IMG/VR virus record: IMGVR_UViG_3300025118_000047
Span: 1 to 39,616 of that record
Length of the DNA: 39,616 nucleotides
Source of the DNA: a virus
Direction: 5' to 3' (one strand)
This document shows positions 32,000 to 39,616 of the stretch, piece by piece (positions within the stretch are counted from its first letter, which is position 1; each line of letters opens with the position of its first letter). Below the pieces are notes generated by a model. The model was not told the DNA's origin. It was given only the letters and a program-made list of their open reading frames with translations, and searched no databases. A program made the position numbers and the translations under genes.

Positions 32000-33112
32000 C
32001 TAGTAATCCAAACGTACCCGAACTGTAAATTCATTAGACGGATCCTTCTTCAATGGTTCCGATAGTTTTGCAACGGCCAGCAATTCGTTGGCATCGGAAT
32101 AAAGTCCAACGGTTGTGGCGTAAGTCACGGGCACATCGTAAGCGTTGTTCTTGACCACCAACTTGCTCGCGCTTAGATAGGTGGGGTTGGAAGAATAATT
32201 AAATTCCCCGTGATTGGCTCTACAGAAATAGATTGTTGAGTTCAGTTCCGTAGTGTTGTTAAACGAAATATTTGAAATTCGACTTCGTAGGCGATCACAG
32301 GCACCCGTAATTGAAGAGCCCGTAAGCAGAGCATCGATAGTATCACCGGATGAATTCATTACACACGAAGCCGACAACACGCCACCAGTTCGGGTCGCTG
32401 AATCACTACCAGAAGCAAAGACAGAGGCAGATAAAACTGCAATTCCCGCTTGGTAATAAAGAAGACCGACGGGCATTTGTGTCGAACCCGTAATTCCATT
32501 TAATGGACGGCCGTCAGCTGACAAGTGCGGAATTCCTGAACTATTGGATACATAGAGTAGTCCATATTCGCCGGCCGGTGAATTAATTTTATAGTTGTTT
32601 GAACCATTGGTGTCCTTAACAGTAACTCTTTTTCTAAAAGGCGTGGCGGAAGCCGTATTAACTCCCAATTCCAATGTAAAGCTTCCCTTTTTAATTTCGT
32701 CCTTGGAGATGAGGCGCGCGAAGTTTATAAAGAAGGCGGCTTCATTTTTGGTTCCCCCTGTAAGGTCTCCGTCCTTATCAAACAAACGGACTTTGTTGGT
32801 CTCATCAAAGCCGACTAGGACTTGGGCCATTTCGTTGTACATATTAATCTTTTTGGCATTCTGCGTACTTGCGGCGCCGGAAAGGCTCGACGTGGCCGCA
32901 TAGCCAACAGCCAGATCAAAAATATGGTTAGCTGAGGAGCTTAAATATGGATAGTCATAAACTGACTGGAAAATTCCGTGGGCATAGTTCTTAATATTAT
33001 TATCGCTATAGGTGCCCGAAATAATGGTACCCGTAATAGGAATAGCCTCGTGTAACAGACTTCGCGTTGAAACGCTGTCATTGGGGTCTAAAATTTTAAA
33101 TGTGGTGCTCAT
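32000..33112 (-). CDS. Virion structural protein with NYSSNPTY motif
   Basis: This 370-aa protein starts MSTTFKILDPNDSVSTRSLL and includes HGIFQSVYDYPYLSSSANHI, then MYNEMAQVLVGFDETNKVRL, and FARLISKDEIKKGSFTLELG. Its last third has CRANHGEFNYSSNPTYLSAS and the C-terminal LLAVAKLSEPLKKDPSNEFT. It is the partner of the 417-aa paralogue downstream and very probably arose with it by tandem duplication. The genes are eight bases apart. A structural (baseplate or tail) role is inferred from the family and from the flanking virion genes. Confidence 0.6.
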   Translation of the reverse strand: MSTTFKILDPNDSVSTRSLLHEAIPITGTIISGTYSDNNIKNYAHGIFQSVYDYPYLSSSANHIFDLAVGYAATSSLSGAASTQNAKKINMYNEMAQVLVGFDETNKVRLFDKDGDLTGGTKNEAAFFINFARLISKDEIKKGSFTLELGVNTASATPFRKRVTVKDTNGSNNYKINSPAGEYGLLYVSNSSGIPHLSADGRPLNGITGSTQMPVGLLYYQAGIAVLSASVFASGSDSATRTGGVLSASCVMNSSGDTIDALLTGSSITGACDRLRSRISNISFNNTTELNSTIYFCRANHGEFNYSSNPTYLSASKLVVKNNAYDVPVTYATTVGLYSDANELLAVAKLSEPLKKDPSNEFTVRVRLDY

Positions 33113-33126
33113 CCTAAAGTTTTCTC

Positions 33127-34056
33127 CTAACCGGTGTACTTCACAAATCTAACAGGAAGATCGATCCGATAGCCAGTGCTAATACCTGTTAGCCGAACTG
33201 TTGAATCGATAAATTTCCAATTGTTGGCTGCCAGCGCTGTGCCGTTGTCGTTACTTAAAGCCGCTGTTCCAGTGGATCCAAGCTTGTTAAATAAATAGGT
33301 GCTCGTTCGCAATTCGAGACTGGCAGCAATCTTAAAACTAAATTTAGTTCCGCGCGGGCCAGCAATAGATGATGCATCCTCTGCCGAGATAGTATTAATA
33401 TAAGGACTGTTGGTGCCGGCCATCACATACAGGGCTATATTATCATCATCAACGAAACTTGGGGTAGATGGAGCGGCGCCCTGAGCGAACGAGACGAGCG
33501 AACCTAGACGATTATCAATCTCCACGCTATATTGAGTCTCTATCAAATCGGCTGGGATTATCTCTGCTGACGATAATTCAGTGCTATCTAGTCCTTGATC
33601 TACTTGAATATGGTGAGTGGAGTTGACGGGTTGATAGCCATTAAGCATTCCTGTCGCAATTGATTGGGCCCCGTTGTTGGTCAACTGATCAACAGTGGAC
33701 TTATCCACTGGTACCACGTACGTGCCGTCTGCATGCTTCGCGGTATCTCCTTGAGCCCAGGCCTCCAGAACGGGCAAGTAAAGTATATCTTTTCTTTCAA
33801 TGGAAACTAAACGAGATTTAAGTACTGAAGTGTTGTTGGTGAAGGCCTCCAAAACGGGAGTTTGGAGGATGGTTAAATCGTAGTACGCGGACCCATTCGG
33901 GTTGTTCTTGTCGTACAGCCCGTAATCGATTTCGTCATCGCCCAAAGCGAACTTGGCAATGCTAAAACTGCCGTCTCCCTTGGCTAAGCGCATTCGACCC
34001 GTATCGGTCAATACTGCATCTAAAATGATGTCTCCTGAATTGTCTAAGAATCCCAT
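33127..34056 (-). CDS. Virion structural protein (MGFLDNSGDI family)
   Basis: This 309-aa protein opens MGFLDNSGDIILDAVLTDTG, then RMRLAKGDGSFSIAKFALGD and DEIDYGLYDKNNPNG. That highly conserved start is found in structural proteins of marine T4-like phages; the family is known as a virion component with no assigned mechanism. The rest is beta-rich (LYVMAGTNSPYINTISAEDA, KFSFKIAASLELRTSTYLF). The ribosome site AGGTTTT is weak but correctly spaced. It precedes the 370/417-aa pair. Confidence 0.65.
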   Translation of the reverse strand: MGFLDNSGDIILDAVLTDTGRMRLAKGDGSFSIAKFALGDDEIDYGLYDKNNPNGSAYYDLTILQTPVLEAFTNNTSVLKSRLVSIERKDILYLPVLEAWAQGDTAKHADGTYVVPVDKSTVDQLTNNGAQSIATGMLNGYQPVNSTHHIQVDQGLDSTELSSAEIIPADLIETQYSVEIDNRLGSLVSFAQGAAPSTPSFVDDDNIALYVMAGTNSPYINTISAEDASSIAGPRGTKFSFKIAASLELRTSTYLFNKLGSTGTAALSNDNGTALAANNWKFIDSTVRLTGISTGYRIDLPVRFVKYTG

Positions 34057-34100
34057 AATAAAACCTCTCTCTATAAATAGTAACTAACTAATTAACTTTC

Positions 34101-35480
34101 CTATGGATTTACCACGCCGCTATTTTTAAACGTAATATTGACGTCAAACTTCTTTCCTGTTTTTCTACTAATCACACGAACTTTGAATATTTTTTCCCAA
34201 ACCGAATCGTTTAGCTCTGGGCTTTGCAGAATACTTGGCGGGGGTGGTGCGGTCGGATCAAGGGCGGGGTGGTCCGGGTCAACACCGGCCATCGACATAA
34301 ATCTTTCCTGATCGTATACAATCTGTGGAAGGGCCGGTTCAATATAAACATACCGCCTGGCGCCTTTTTTAAAGCTTCTCTTCTCGGGCCGGTCAAAATT
34401 AACGAGGTTGTGTGTAAAATAAATCTGGCCAGCGTTGTTCACTAGCTCGATCTCATGAACCCCACCAGGATTTGAAAAATTATCGTGGATGTCTATGCCG
34501 CGAACACAATAGTAATACTTCGTATTGGGCAACACATCATCTGTATAGGAGGCGGCAACGGCCGTTAGATTAGAAGAAATGACTTCTTCCACCGTAGCGT
34601 GCGGATTATTTTCGCTAATGAAATCAGCATAAGAGTTGGGGCGTGTGGTGGAACGGAAAATCTCATATTTCTGTACTGGGTCGTCACTTTTATACCTTAA
34701 TTTAACAGAAGTGTTCGCCTCTAAATATTCTCCTACAGGAGCCGAGGGGAGAATAATTTGTTGTTGTGCTACAAGTTGGTTTCTGATCGCGGCCGCATCT
34801 GCATTGGTTAAATGAACGGGCTGCTGGAGAAGGTCTCCTACGCTCGCGTCTAACAAAAGAAGCAACTTAGTGCTATTCCCCCTAAAAGGAAAAAATAATA
34901 CATCGGGGGGCACTGGTGGCTTATCCATAATCATCGCCACTTGTGTAGAGTAATCGGTTAAAGTTGCTGGAGATGAGGGGACATTCACAGTGTCCACAGT
35001 GGCAATGGGAAGGTCGGCTCCTGATGCATCAAAGCCCCCGTCAATTAGGTTGAGCACCGGCGGATCAATATATCCCGTACCGTGTTCACCAGATCGGAAG
35101 GCTATCTGAAAGCGCCGATTGGTGTTTAGCTGGGCCCCAGAGAAATGATATACGATGGCCATCTCGTGGTTTAGCCATACGGGATCGGATAGAAGAGGCC
35201 CAGTTTCTATAGCACTCGAATGCAAGTGGGCCGAAACTGAGTATATCGTATCCGTCTCCCCGTTGTTATAAGCTGCCAAGAAAGCCTGATTGATATCCCA
35301 CATAAAACGATCAACGGTTAAGCGTTGGCCATCTTGATAATATAAGGCGCGCTTAAGTTGAGAATTGGTGGGACCATCAGCAATCTGCTGTCCACCAATT
35401 GAAAACTGATTTATCAAAACAGTATTGCTGGTGGGTCCGTCATATTCGTTGATGTCTAAATACCATTGTAGCCCTAGCAT
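34101..35480 (-). CDS. Virion structural protein with a fibronectin III-like segment
   Basis: This 459-aa protein begins MLGLQWYLDINEYDGPTSNT and contains QLKRALYYQDGQRLTVDRFM. A segment near residues 250-345 (VKLRYKSDDPVQKYEIFRST, then AASYTDDVLPNTKYYYCVRG) has the strand pattern and tyrosine corner of a fibronectin type III-like domain. The C-terminus is basic and beta-rich (WEKIFKVRVISRKTGKKFDV). No signal peptide or membrane helix is seen. Such domains occur in baseplate and tail-surface proteins. The gene follows the 1045-aa protein by one base. Confidence 0.55.
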   Translation of the reverse strand: MLGLQWYLDINEYDGPTSNTVLINQFSIGGQQIADGPTNSQLKRALYYQDGQRLTVDRFMWDINQAFLAAYNNGETDTIYSVSAHLHSSAIETGPLLSDPVWLNHEMAIVYHFSGAQLNTNRRFQIAFRSGEHGTGYIDPPVLNLIDGGFDASGADLPIATVDTVNVPSSPATLTDYSTQVAMIMDKPPVPPDVLFFPFRGNSTKLLLLLDASVGDLLQQPVHLTNADAAAIRNQLVAQQQIILPSAPVGEYLEANTSVKLRYKSDDPVQKYEIFRSTTRPNSYADFISENNPHATVEEVISSNLTAVAASYTDDVLPNTKYYYCVRGIDIHDNFSNPGGVHEIELVNNAGQIYFTHNLVNFDRPEKRSFKKGARRYVYIEPALPQIVYDQERFMSMAGVDPDHPALDPTAPPPPSILQSPELNDSVWEKIFKVRVISRKTGKKFDVNITFKNSGVVNP

Positions 35481-35481
35481 T

Positions 35482-38400
35482 TTAATTTCCTACGGGGGGA
35501 GTGAAGTTAATGAACCCGCCGGCGAGCCCGAGGGCCAGTCCGCCTTCGGCGGCGGCCGCGAGGCCCGCCACATTACCCTCAGCGGCTTGCTCTTCGCCCG
35601 CGACGCCGCCGGCCAGTTGTCCGAGCAGGGCCCCTTCGCCCATCACAGCTTGCTCTTCGCCCGCGACGGCCGTCTCATTCAGGTTCCCAACGATCTTCGC
35701 TGCAAGATCTCCTTGGCCAAAAGCTAGACCTCCGTCCAGGTCGTCGACGAGGGCAACTACGTCTGGGATGAGGAGGTCAAGACCGATGCCGAGTGAAGGG
35801 TCATCAACTGTTGTGCCATAAGCCTCGGCAACAACAACCGCGTCGTCCAGGTCGACGCCGAGCACGGGGCCTTCGTAGCCGGCACCGAACTCGTTGACTG
35901 TATCCTCGGCAAAAATAGTTGCCTCGTAGTCTCCGATCTCGTCGAACTGGTCCTCAGTTTCCTGGTACTGCTGCATCTCGTCAATCACCTCCGTAACATA
36001 CTGAGAATTACCTCCCGCGGCGGTCCACTGGGCCCCCTCTTGTACTAACTCCGTAGCCTCTTCAGACTCCTCGTATACCTCGGGCGGCGGAGGTAGAACC
36101 AGTGTATCATACATTGGTCGATAATCTCCACTTAGAGCGCCCCCGTCGTTATTTCCATCAAAGCCCATTCCTGTTTTAACTTCAAGGGAGAAATTTTGAA
36201 AGACGTTCTGATCAGCTCCTTCGGGAGAATTGTGGGCGAGAGGGCCCGCAGCAACGTAATCACTCTCGTAATTCGCAACCCACCCGGGCGCGGTCGCGAC
36301 GTCTACCCCAACAGCCCAGTTTGCTGGTTGATAAATAAATTTCCCCGTATGGGAATGAGCAATGTCACTGTCGGTGGCTCCCCCTAGGGTCGGGCCGGCC
36401 TCATCATCGGTTCCGGCCATCGCAGGGTCTTCGGCCAAATAGCCGCCGCGGGGCGGGAATTGATTTACAAAATAATCGTCCATATGAAGGCCTGGGTTTT
36501 CCGGACGGAAGAACCCCAATGCGTTTCCAATAGCGCGGCCGAGGCCTCGATGCTTGCTATAGAAGATCTGAGGGTCGCGGTAGCCATACAGGTTGCCAAA
36601 TATTATTCTCACTTGTTTAATATTATACTGATAAGCTACGCCATATTTAATCTGATTATCAATATATTTAAGATCTTTTTGAGGATCCGAAAATATTCGA
36701 GAAAGGAAGATTGTTTGGAGAGGGGGTGATGTAACATCCGCAGAGGCGAGTCTCTTCTCCACCACGTACATCAAAACATCTGTTGGGGCATAGCCACTTT
36801 GGTATCCTCCGAGCCCTGATTGCTCGGTTCGTTCGGTACCCAATACAGAACGCATATTACGCAAATGAGCGTCTATCACAGTATCGGCAATGCTGCGCAA
36901 TTCATAAAGGTCCAGACCTGGGGTTCTAGAAGGAGCCAGCCGTGTTATAGGATTAACTTCTTGCATCCCCGCGGGGTTCGCCGGGTCAACGATGCCGCGT
37001 GGCCGGCCAGTATAATTTTTAATAAAGGTATAATTTTTCTCATAGGAACCGGCCTGGATAGCATATTCATCCAGTGGGTTATCGGACTGAGCGATGGGGG
37101 CGCTAAAGCCTTGGCCGCCGTCGCCGTCGAAGGCTTCGCTTGGAAAATCCTCTAAGCTAAAAAGGATATCAATTGTTTCGCTATTTACAGTGTAGTTCAG
37201 CGTAGGCATCGAGGACTCGGGGAAATTCATACCAGGAATTGCCTCATAGGTGAGATCCTGGGTCCACTCTTCAAATGGTAGCGGCCCGGAGCCGGTGCGA
37301 GCTGTTAAGCTACGATTGAGGGGTTCATAAGCATTGCTAAGAATATTGACGGCAAAAATTTGCAACAAGTTGATATAATCTTTACCAGTCCCAGGGCTAT
37401 CCCCCCATTGAGAATCATCAGCAACTTCGGAGGAGTTGTATATTTCTTGCAGGAGAGAGCCTCCCGCGTCTGAGCCGGGGAAAGGGTCAGCTCCTATAAT
37501 AATTTCGTTATAGAAGGGATAAAAATCTACCGTAGGGGCGTCAGATGTTCGGACAGTCGTGCTGTCAGGCGAGCCGCCGGGCGAGCCGGGCATCAGCCCG
37601 ATTTGACGCGTTTGGAATTTATCGAGGACGCCAAGGTCCCCTTCTAAAACTACATAATTCTTAAACGATGCCTCATACTGGGCAATCTGTTGCTCAAGAG
37701 TCGTAGGGTTGCTAGCTATCTGACCTAGAGCTTTTGCCACATGATCAAAGTAGCCTCTTCCATCACCACCCGGAAGCTGGATAGCTTCGATGGCCGTAGC
37801 GCCGCCGACGAACCACTCATTGGCAGTACCATTCAGACTGATAATGCTGATATATTTATTGTCAAGAGGGGTGGGATTGGGATTGCGTAATTCTGCCTCA
37901 AAAACATACGCGTTGGGAATCATCATCTCCGGAACACCCTGAATCACGGTTTCATAACGCGGTGAGGTGTGCAAATAATGATTATACACCGGATTTACCT
38001 TTATAACGTAGCTTGAGTCTTGGAGGGCGAGCTGATCCGAGGGCGGCTTTTTGTATGAGGTATTATAATCAAAATAATAATCTCGGCTTCCAATTTCATT
38101 AAAGATTGGGAGGACTTGGGTAGTTCCATTGCGAAGTAACGGATCGTGAGCAAAGAATCCTTTAGTTAGGTACTTATCAAAATAGGGATTTCCTTCGTAA
38201 TCTTCATCGTCTACTTTAAATTGATCCAAAAGATCTCCCGTGTCTTGCCCGGCAAGGGAAGCATCGCCGGCTTCGTTCCAGCCTGCATTGTCAAATTTTA
38301 TCACAAGTCTCTCGTCGTCCTGGTCGTTAAAGCCTCCCTCAACTGACATAATTAGCGGTTTTAACTGTGATACCTCGTTGTGGAGATGTCGCATTTGCGG

Positions 38401-38619
38401 AATATCCCCATATTGTGACTGCTGCTCCGTATAGTAGTAACCAGTCGCACCCCGGAGACGATCCCGGATGCCCCAATTATTGCGAACAAAAGGATGTGAC
38501 GTCCACCCCCCTTCCGTATTCTCTGGTTGTGGGCCCACACGCTCCTGTGCGGTTAGGCCCATGGTACGCCGGTCAATTAAGATTTTAAAATCATAAATTG
38601 GGACTGGTGCAGATGGCAT
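35482..38619 (-). CDS. Very large virion structural protein with acidic, repetitive C-terminus
   Basis: This 1045-aa protein starts in a TAATG overlap with the stop of the 331-aa gene. The N-terminal lead is MPSAPVPIYDFKILIDRRTM. The long middle is aromatic- and Asp/Asn-rich, with conserved-looking KYGVAYQYNIKQVRIIFGN near residue 660. From about residue 855 the composition changes to an acidic low-complexity tail (EVYEESEEATELVQEGAQ, YQETEDQFDEIGDYEATIF), then Ala/Gly-rich repeats including two VAGEEQA copies, and ends GLAGGFINFTPPVGN. I do not recognise a named family; size and neighbours indicate a baseplate or tail component. No peptidase, lysozyme or signal motif was noticed. Confidence 0.55.
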   Translation of the reverse strand: MPSAPVPIYDFKILIDRRTMGLTAQERVGPQPENTEGGWTSHPFVRNNWGIRDRLRGATGYYYTEQQSQYGDIPQMRHLHNEVSQLKPLIMSVEGGFNDQDDERLVIKFDNAGWNEAGDASLAGQDTGDLLDQFKVDDEDYEGNPYFDKYLTKGFFAHDPLLRNGTTQVLPIFNEIGSRDYYFDYNTSYKKPPSDQLALQDSSYVIKVNPVYNHYLHTSPRYETVIQGVPEMMIPNAYVFEAELRNPNPTPLDNKYISIISLNGTANEWFVGGATAIEAIQLPGGDGRGYFDHVAKALGQIASNPTTLEQQIAQYEASFKNYVVLEGDLGVLDKFQTRQIGLMPGSPGGSPDSTTVRTSDAPTVDFYPFYNEIIIGADPFPGSDAGGSLLQEIYNSSEVADDSQWGDSPGTGKDYINLLQIFAVNILSNAYEPLNRSLTARTGSGPLPFEEWTQDLTYEAIPGMNFPESSMPTLNYTVNSETIDILFSLEDFPSEAFDGDGGQGFSAPIAQSDNPLDEYAIQAGSYEKNYTFIKNYTGRPRGIVDPANPAGMQEVNPITRLAPSRTPGLDLYELRSIADTVIDAHLRNMRSVLGTERTEQSGLGGYQSGYAPTDVLMYVVEKRLASADVTSPPLQTIFLSRIFSDPQKDLKYIDNQIKYGVAYQYNIKQVRIIFGNLYGYRDPQIFYSKHRGLGRAIGNALGFFRPENPGLHMDDYFVNQFPPRGGYLAEDPAMAGTDDEAGPTLGGATDSDIAHSHTGKFIYQPANWAVGVDVATAPGWVANYESDYVAAGPLAHNSPEGADQNVFQNFSLEVKTGMGFDGNNDGGALSGDYRPMYDTLVLPPPPEVYEESEEATELVQEGAQWTAAGGNSQYVTEVIDEMQQYQETEDQFDEIGDYEATIFAEDTVNEFGAGYEGPVLGVDLDDAVVVAEAYGTTVDDPSLGIGLDLLIPDVVALVDDLDGGLAFGQGDLAAKIVGNLNETAVAGEEQAVMGEGALLGQLAGGVAGEEQAAEGNVAGLAAAAEGGLALGLAGGFINFTPPVGN
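35585..35668 (-). repeat. Direct repeat in the 1045-aa gene
   Basis: Two perfect copies of a 21-bp sequence (35585-35605 and 35648-35668) start 63 bases apart, in frame. They encode two VAGEEQA segments in the low-complexity C-terminus. Confidence 0.9.
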
Positions 38620-39614
38620 TAGTAAGTGCCCCCCATACCGGAGCCGTTAGTTGCTGGGGGGCCGTTAGCTCCGGGTGCAGCAACGTTGCTACTATATATC
38701 ATTTCCGGAGACGTTATATATTCGGCAGATATGTCCATGACTTCTCTATTAATATTTAGTAAGAGACTCTTTCTTTGTTGTACTATTCGATCATATACGC
38801 CCTTAATTGCAGCTTTATAACCCACCTTATTCATTGAGGCGGCCGATAGTCCCCCACCAATAACGAATATACCGTCATAAGCTTCAAGCTTAAATTGATT
38901 ATTCAATGTGTTGGTCTCAACAATGCGACACAGTAACGAGATTTTAGCGGCCCTGGCGGCGGCATAGGCATCTTTAGTTAACAGGCGCCAGTCCATTTGT
39001 TTGATACCGGCTATACCGGTGGTTTGGTGGGAAAACAAATATTCTACCCTACGAACCGACTTATAATTAACTGCAATAGAGAAGGAATTTCCGCCGGCGA
39101 GGGGATCGGCAAGATTTACCAATTGATTGTATACCAAAGAAGTTTGCATTCTCTCCAGATCTAGCGTCTCGTTTGTTACAAAGTTGGCCCCCGCAGCATT
39201 AATCAAAGTGTCAACAAGTTGAGTATTTAATGCATTATTCTCTAAACCTCTGTCTCGATCAGTAAACATTACGGCACTTCCGCTGGCCGTTGTATCGGTG
39301 GAAATGTCCTCCGAAATAAAATTACTTCCAGATCCTAAAAGATCTGTGGAGTCAGTGTAGGTCTCCACAGTTGCCCCTTGAGATCCGTTAGTTGTCCCCG
39401 CGCTAATGCTTATTCCAGAAAGGCCCAAGATTTTCAATTTTTCCTGGTTGGTGTCATTCAACATGTGAACCCCGTCGCTGTAGGGGTCCCTCTTAGCCTG
39501 TAATAAATTAGCGGAGTCTGCCGTAGAAAGATTGGTTAAGGCCGGTCGAGAAGATTGCGCGCCCGGATTGTTTAAATTTTGAAGTGTAGAGATAATATGA
39601 GTAGGGGTCACCAC
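38619..39614 (-). CDS. Virion structural protein, possibly incomplete at its N-terminus
   Basis: This 331-aa frame reaches the right edge. The first available start is GTG at 39614, two bases from the edge, and no upstream bases are visible to judge it, so the true start may lie outside. It contains LTNLSTADSANLLQAKRDPY, then SVRRVEYLFSHQTTGIAGIK near the centre, and a C-terminal helical part (KAAIKGVYDRIVQQRKSLLL, then NINREVMDISAEY) before a Gly/Pro/Asn-rich end. No family is recognised. It is translationally coupled to the 1045-aa gene and is most likely a tail or baseplate component. Confidence 0.5.
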   Translation of the reverse strand: MVTPTHIISTLQNLNNPGAQSSRPALTNLSTADSANLLQAKRDPYSDGVHMLNDTNQEKLKILGLSGISISAGTTNGSQGATVETYTDSTDLLGSGSNFISEDISTDTTASGSAVMFTDRDRGLENNALNTQLVDTLINAAGANFVTNETLDLERMQTSLVYNQLVNLADPLAGGNSFSIAVNYKSVRRVEYLFSHQTTGIAGIKQMDWRLLTKDAYAAARAAKISLLCRIVETNTLNNQFKLEAYDGIFVIGGGLSAASMNKVGYKAAIKGVYDRIVQQRKSLLLNINREVMDISAEYITSPEMIYSSNVAAPGANGPPATNGSGMGGTY

Positions 39615-39616
39615 TT

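Noticed and set aside
34072-34079. TATAAATA in the gap before the 309-aa gene
   Set aside because: The box is on the plus strand, pointing away from the genes; no plus-strand gene is supported in the window.

Overview
The window is part of a tailed phage genome of the contractile-tail, T4-related (myovirus) type. Every gene I can support lies on the minus strand, so transcription runs from high to low coordinates. The T4-type markers are a TerL/gp17-like terminase, a gp20-like portal, a gp21-like prohead protease, a gp22-like scaffold, a gp23-like major capsid protein, gp14/gp15-like neck and tail-completion proteins, and a long tail sheath. The virion proteins look like those of marine T4-like phages. 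A phage-borne ribosomal protein bS21 also fits phages known from aquatic metagenomes. A membrane-anchored coiled-coil protein next to an exported protein with a C-terminal membrane segment suggests spanin-type lysis, and so a Gram-negative host, but nothing here fixes the host. I found no tRNA, integrase, IS element or CRISPR array.

Layout in the direction of transcription: (1) 39614-30738, six virion-structure genes, including a 1045-aa protein with an acidic, repetitive tail and a pair of paralogues. (2) 30698-26106, a compact replication/recombination group: RuvC-like resolvase, DnaG-type primase, and one 1049-aa polypeptide carrying both a complete Mre11/SbcD nuclease and a complete Rad50/SbcC ATPase. 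(3) 26109-22218, a small internal-type protein, a 490-aa orphan, a holin-like protein, two spanin-like proteins, a zinc-binding protein and an unknown. (4) 22209-15538, packaging and head assembly: TerL, portal, unknowns, a small membrane protein with a CPMC-GFW motif, and the prohead protease. (5) 15537-8266, an insertion between protease and scaffold: an unknown, bS21, a small structural protein, an 1105-aa fibre and three short putative tip/receptor-binding proteins. (6) 8139-1, scaffold, major capsid protein, a strong hairpin terminator, neck proteins, and the tail sheath running off the left edge.

Genes are tightly packed, with many TAATG or ATGA overlaps. The few real gaps are 40-130 bp; they contain two hairpin terminators and an AT-rich candidate regulatory region ahead of scaffold and capsid. 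The observations most worth following are the Mre11-Rad50 single-chain fusion with a non-standard hook, the bS21 gene embedded in late head genes, the adhesin module splitting the usual protease-scaffold-capsid order (with a leftover fragment of a fibre C-terminus), and a shared Lys/Arg-Leu-x-x-Ile N-terminal motif that may mark capsid-internal cargo.
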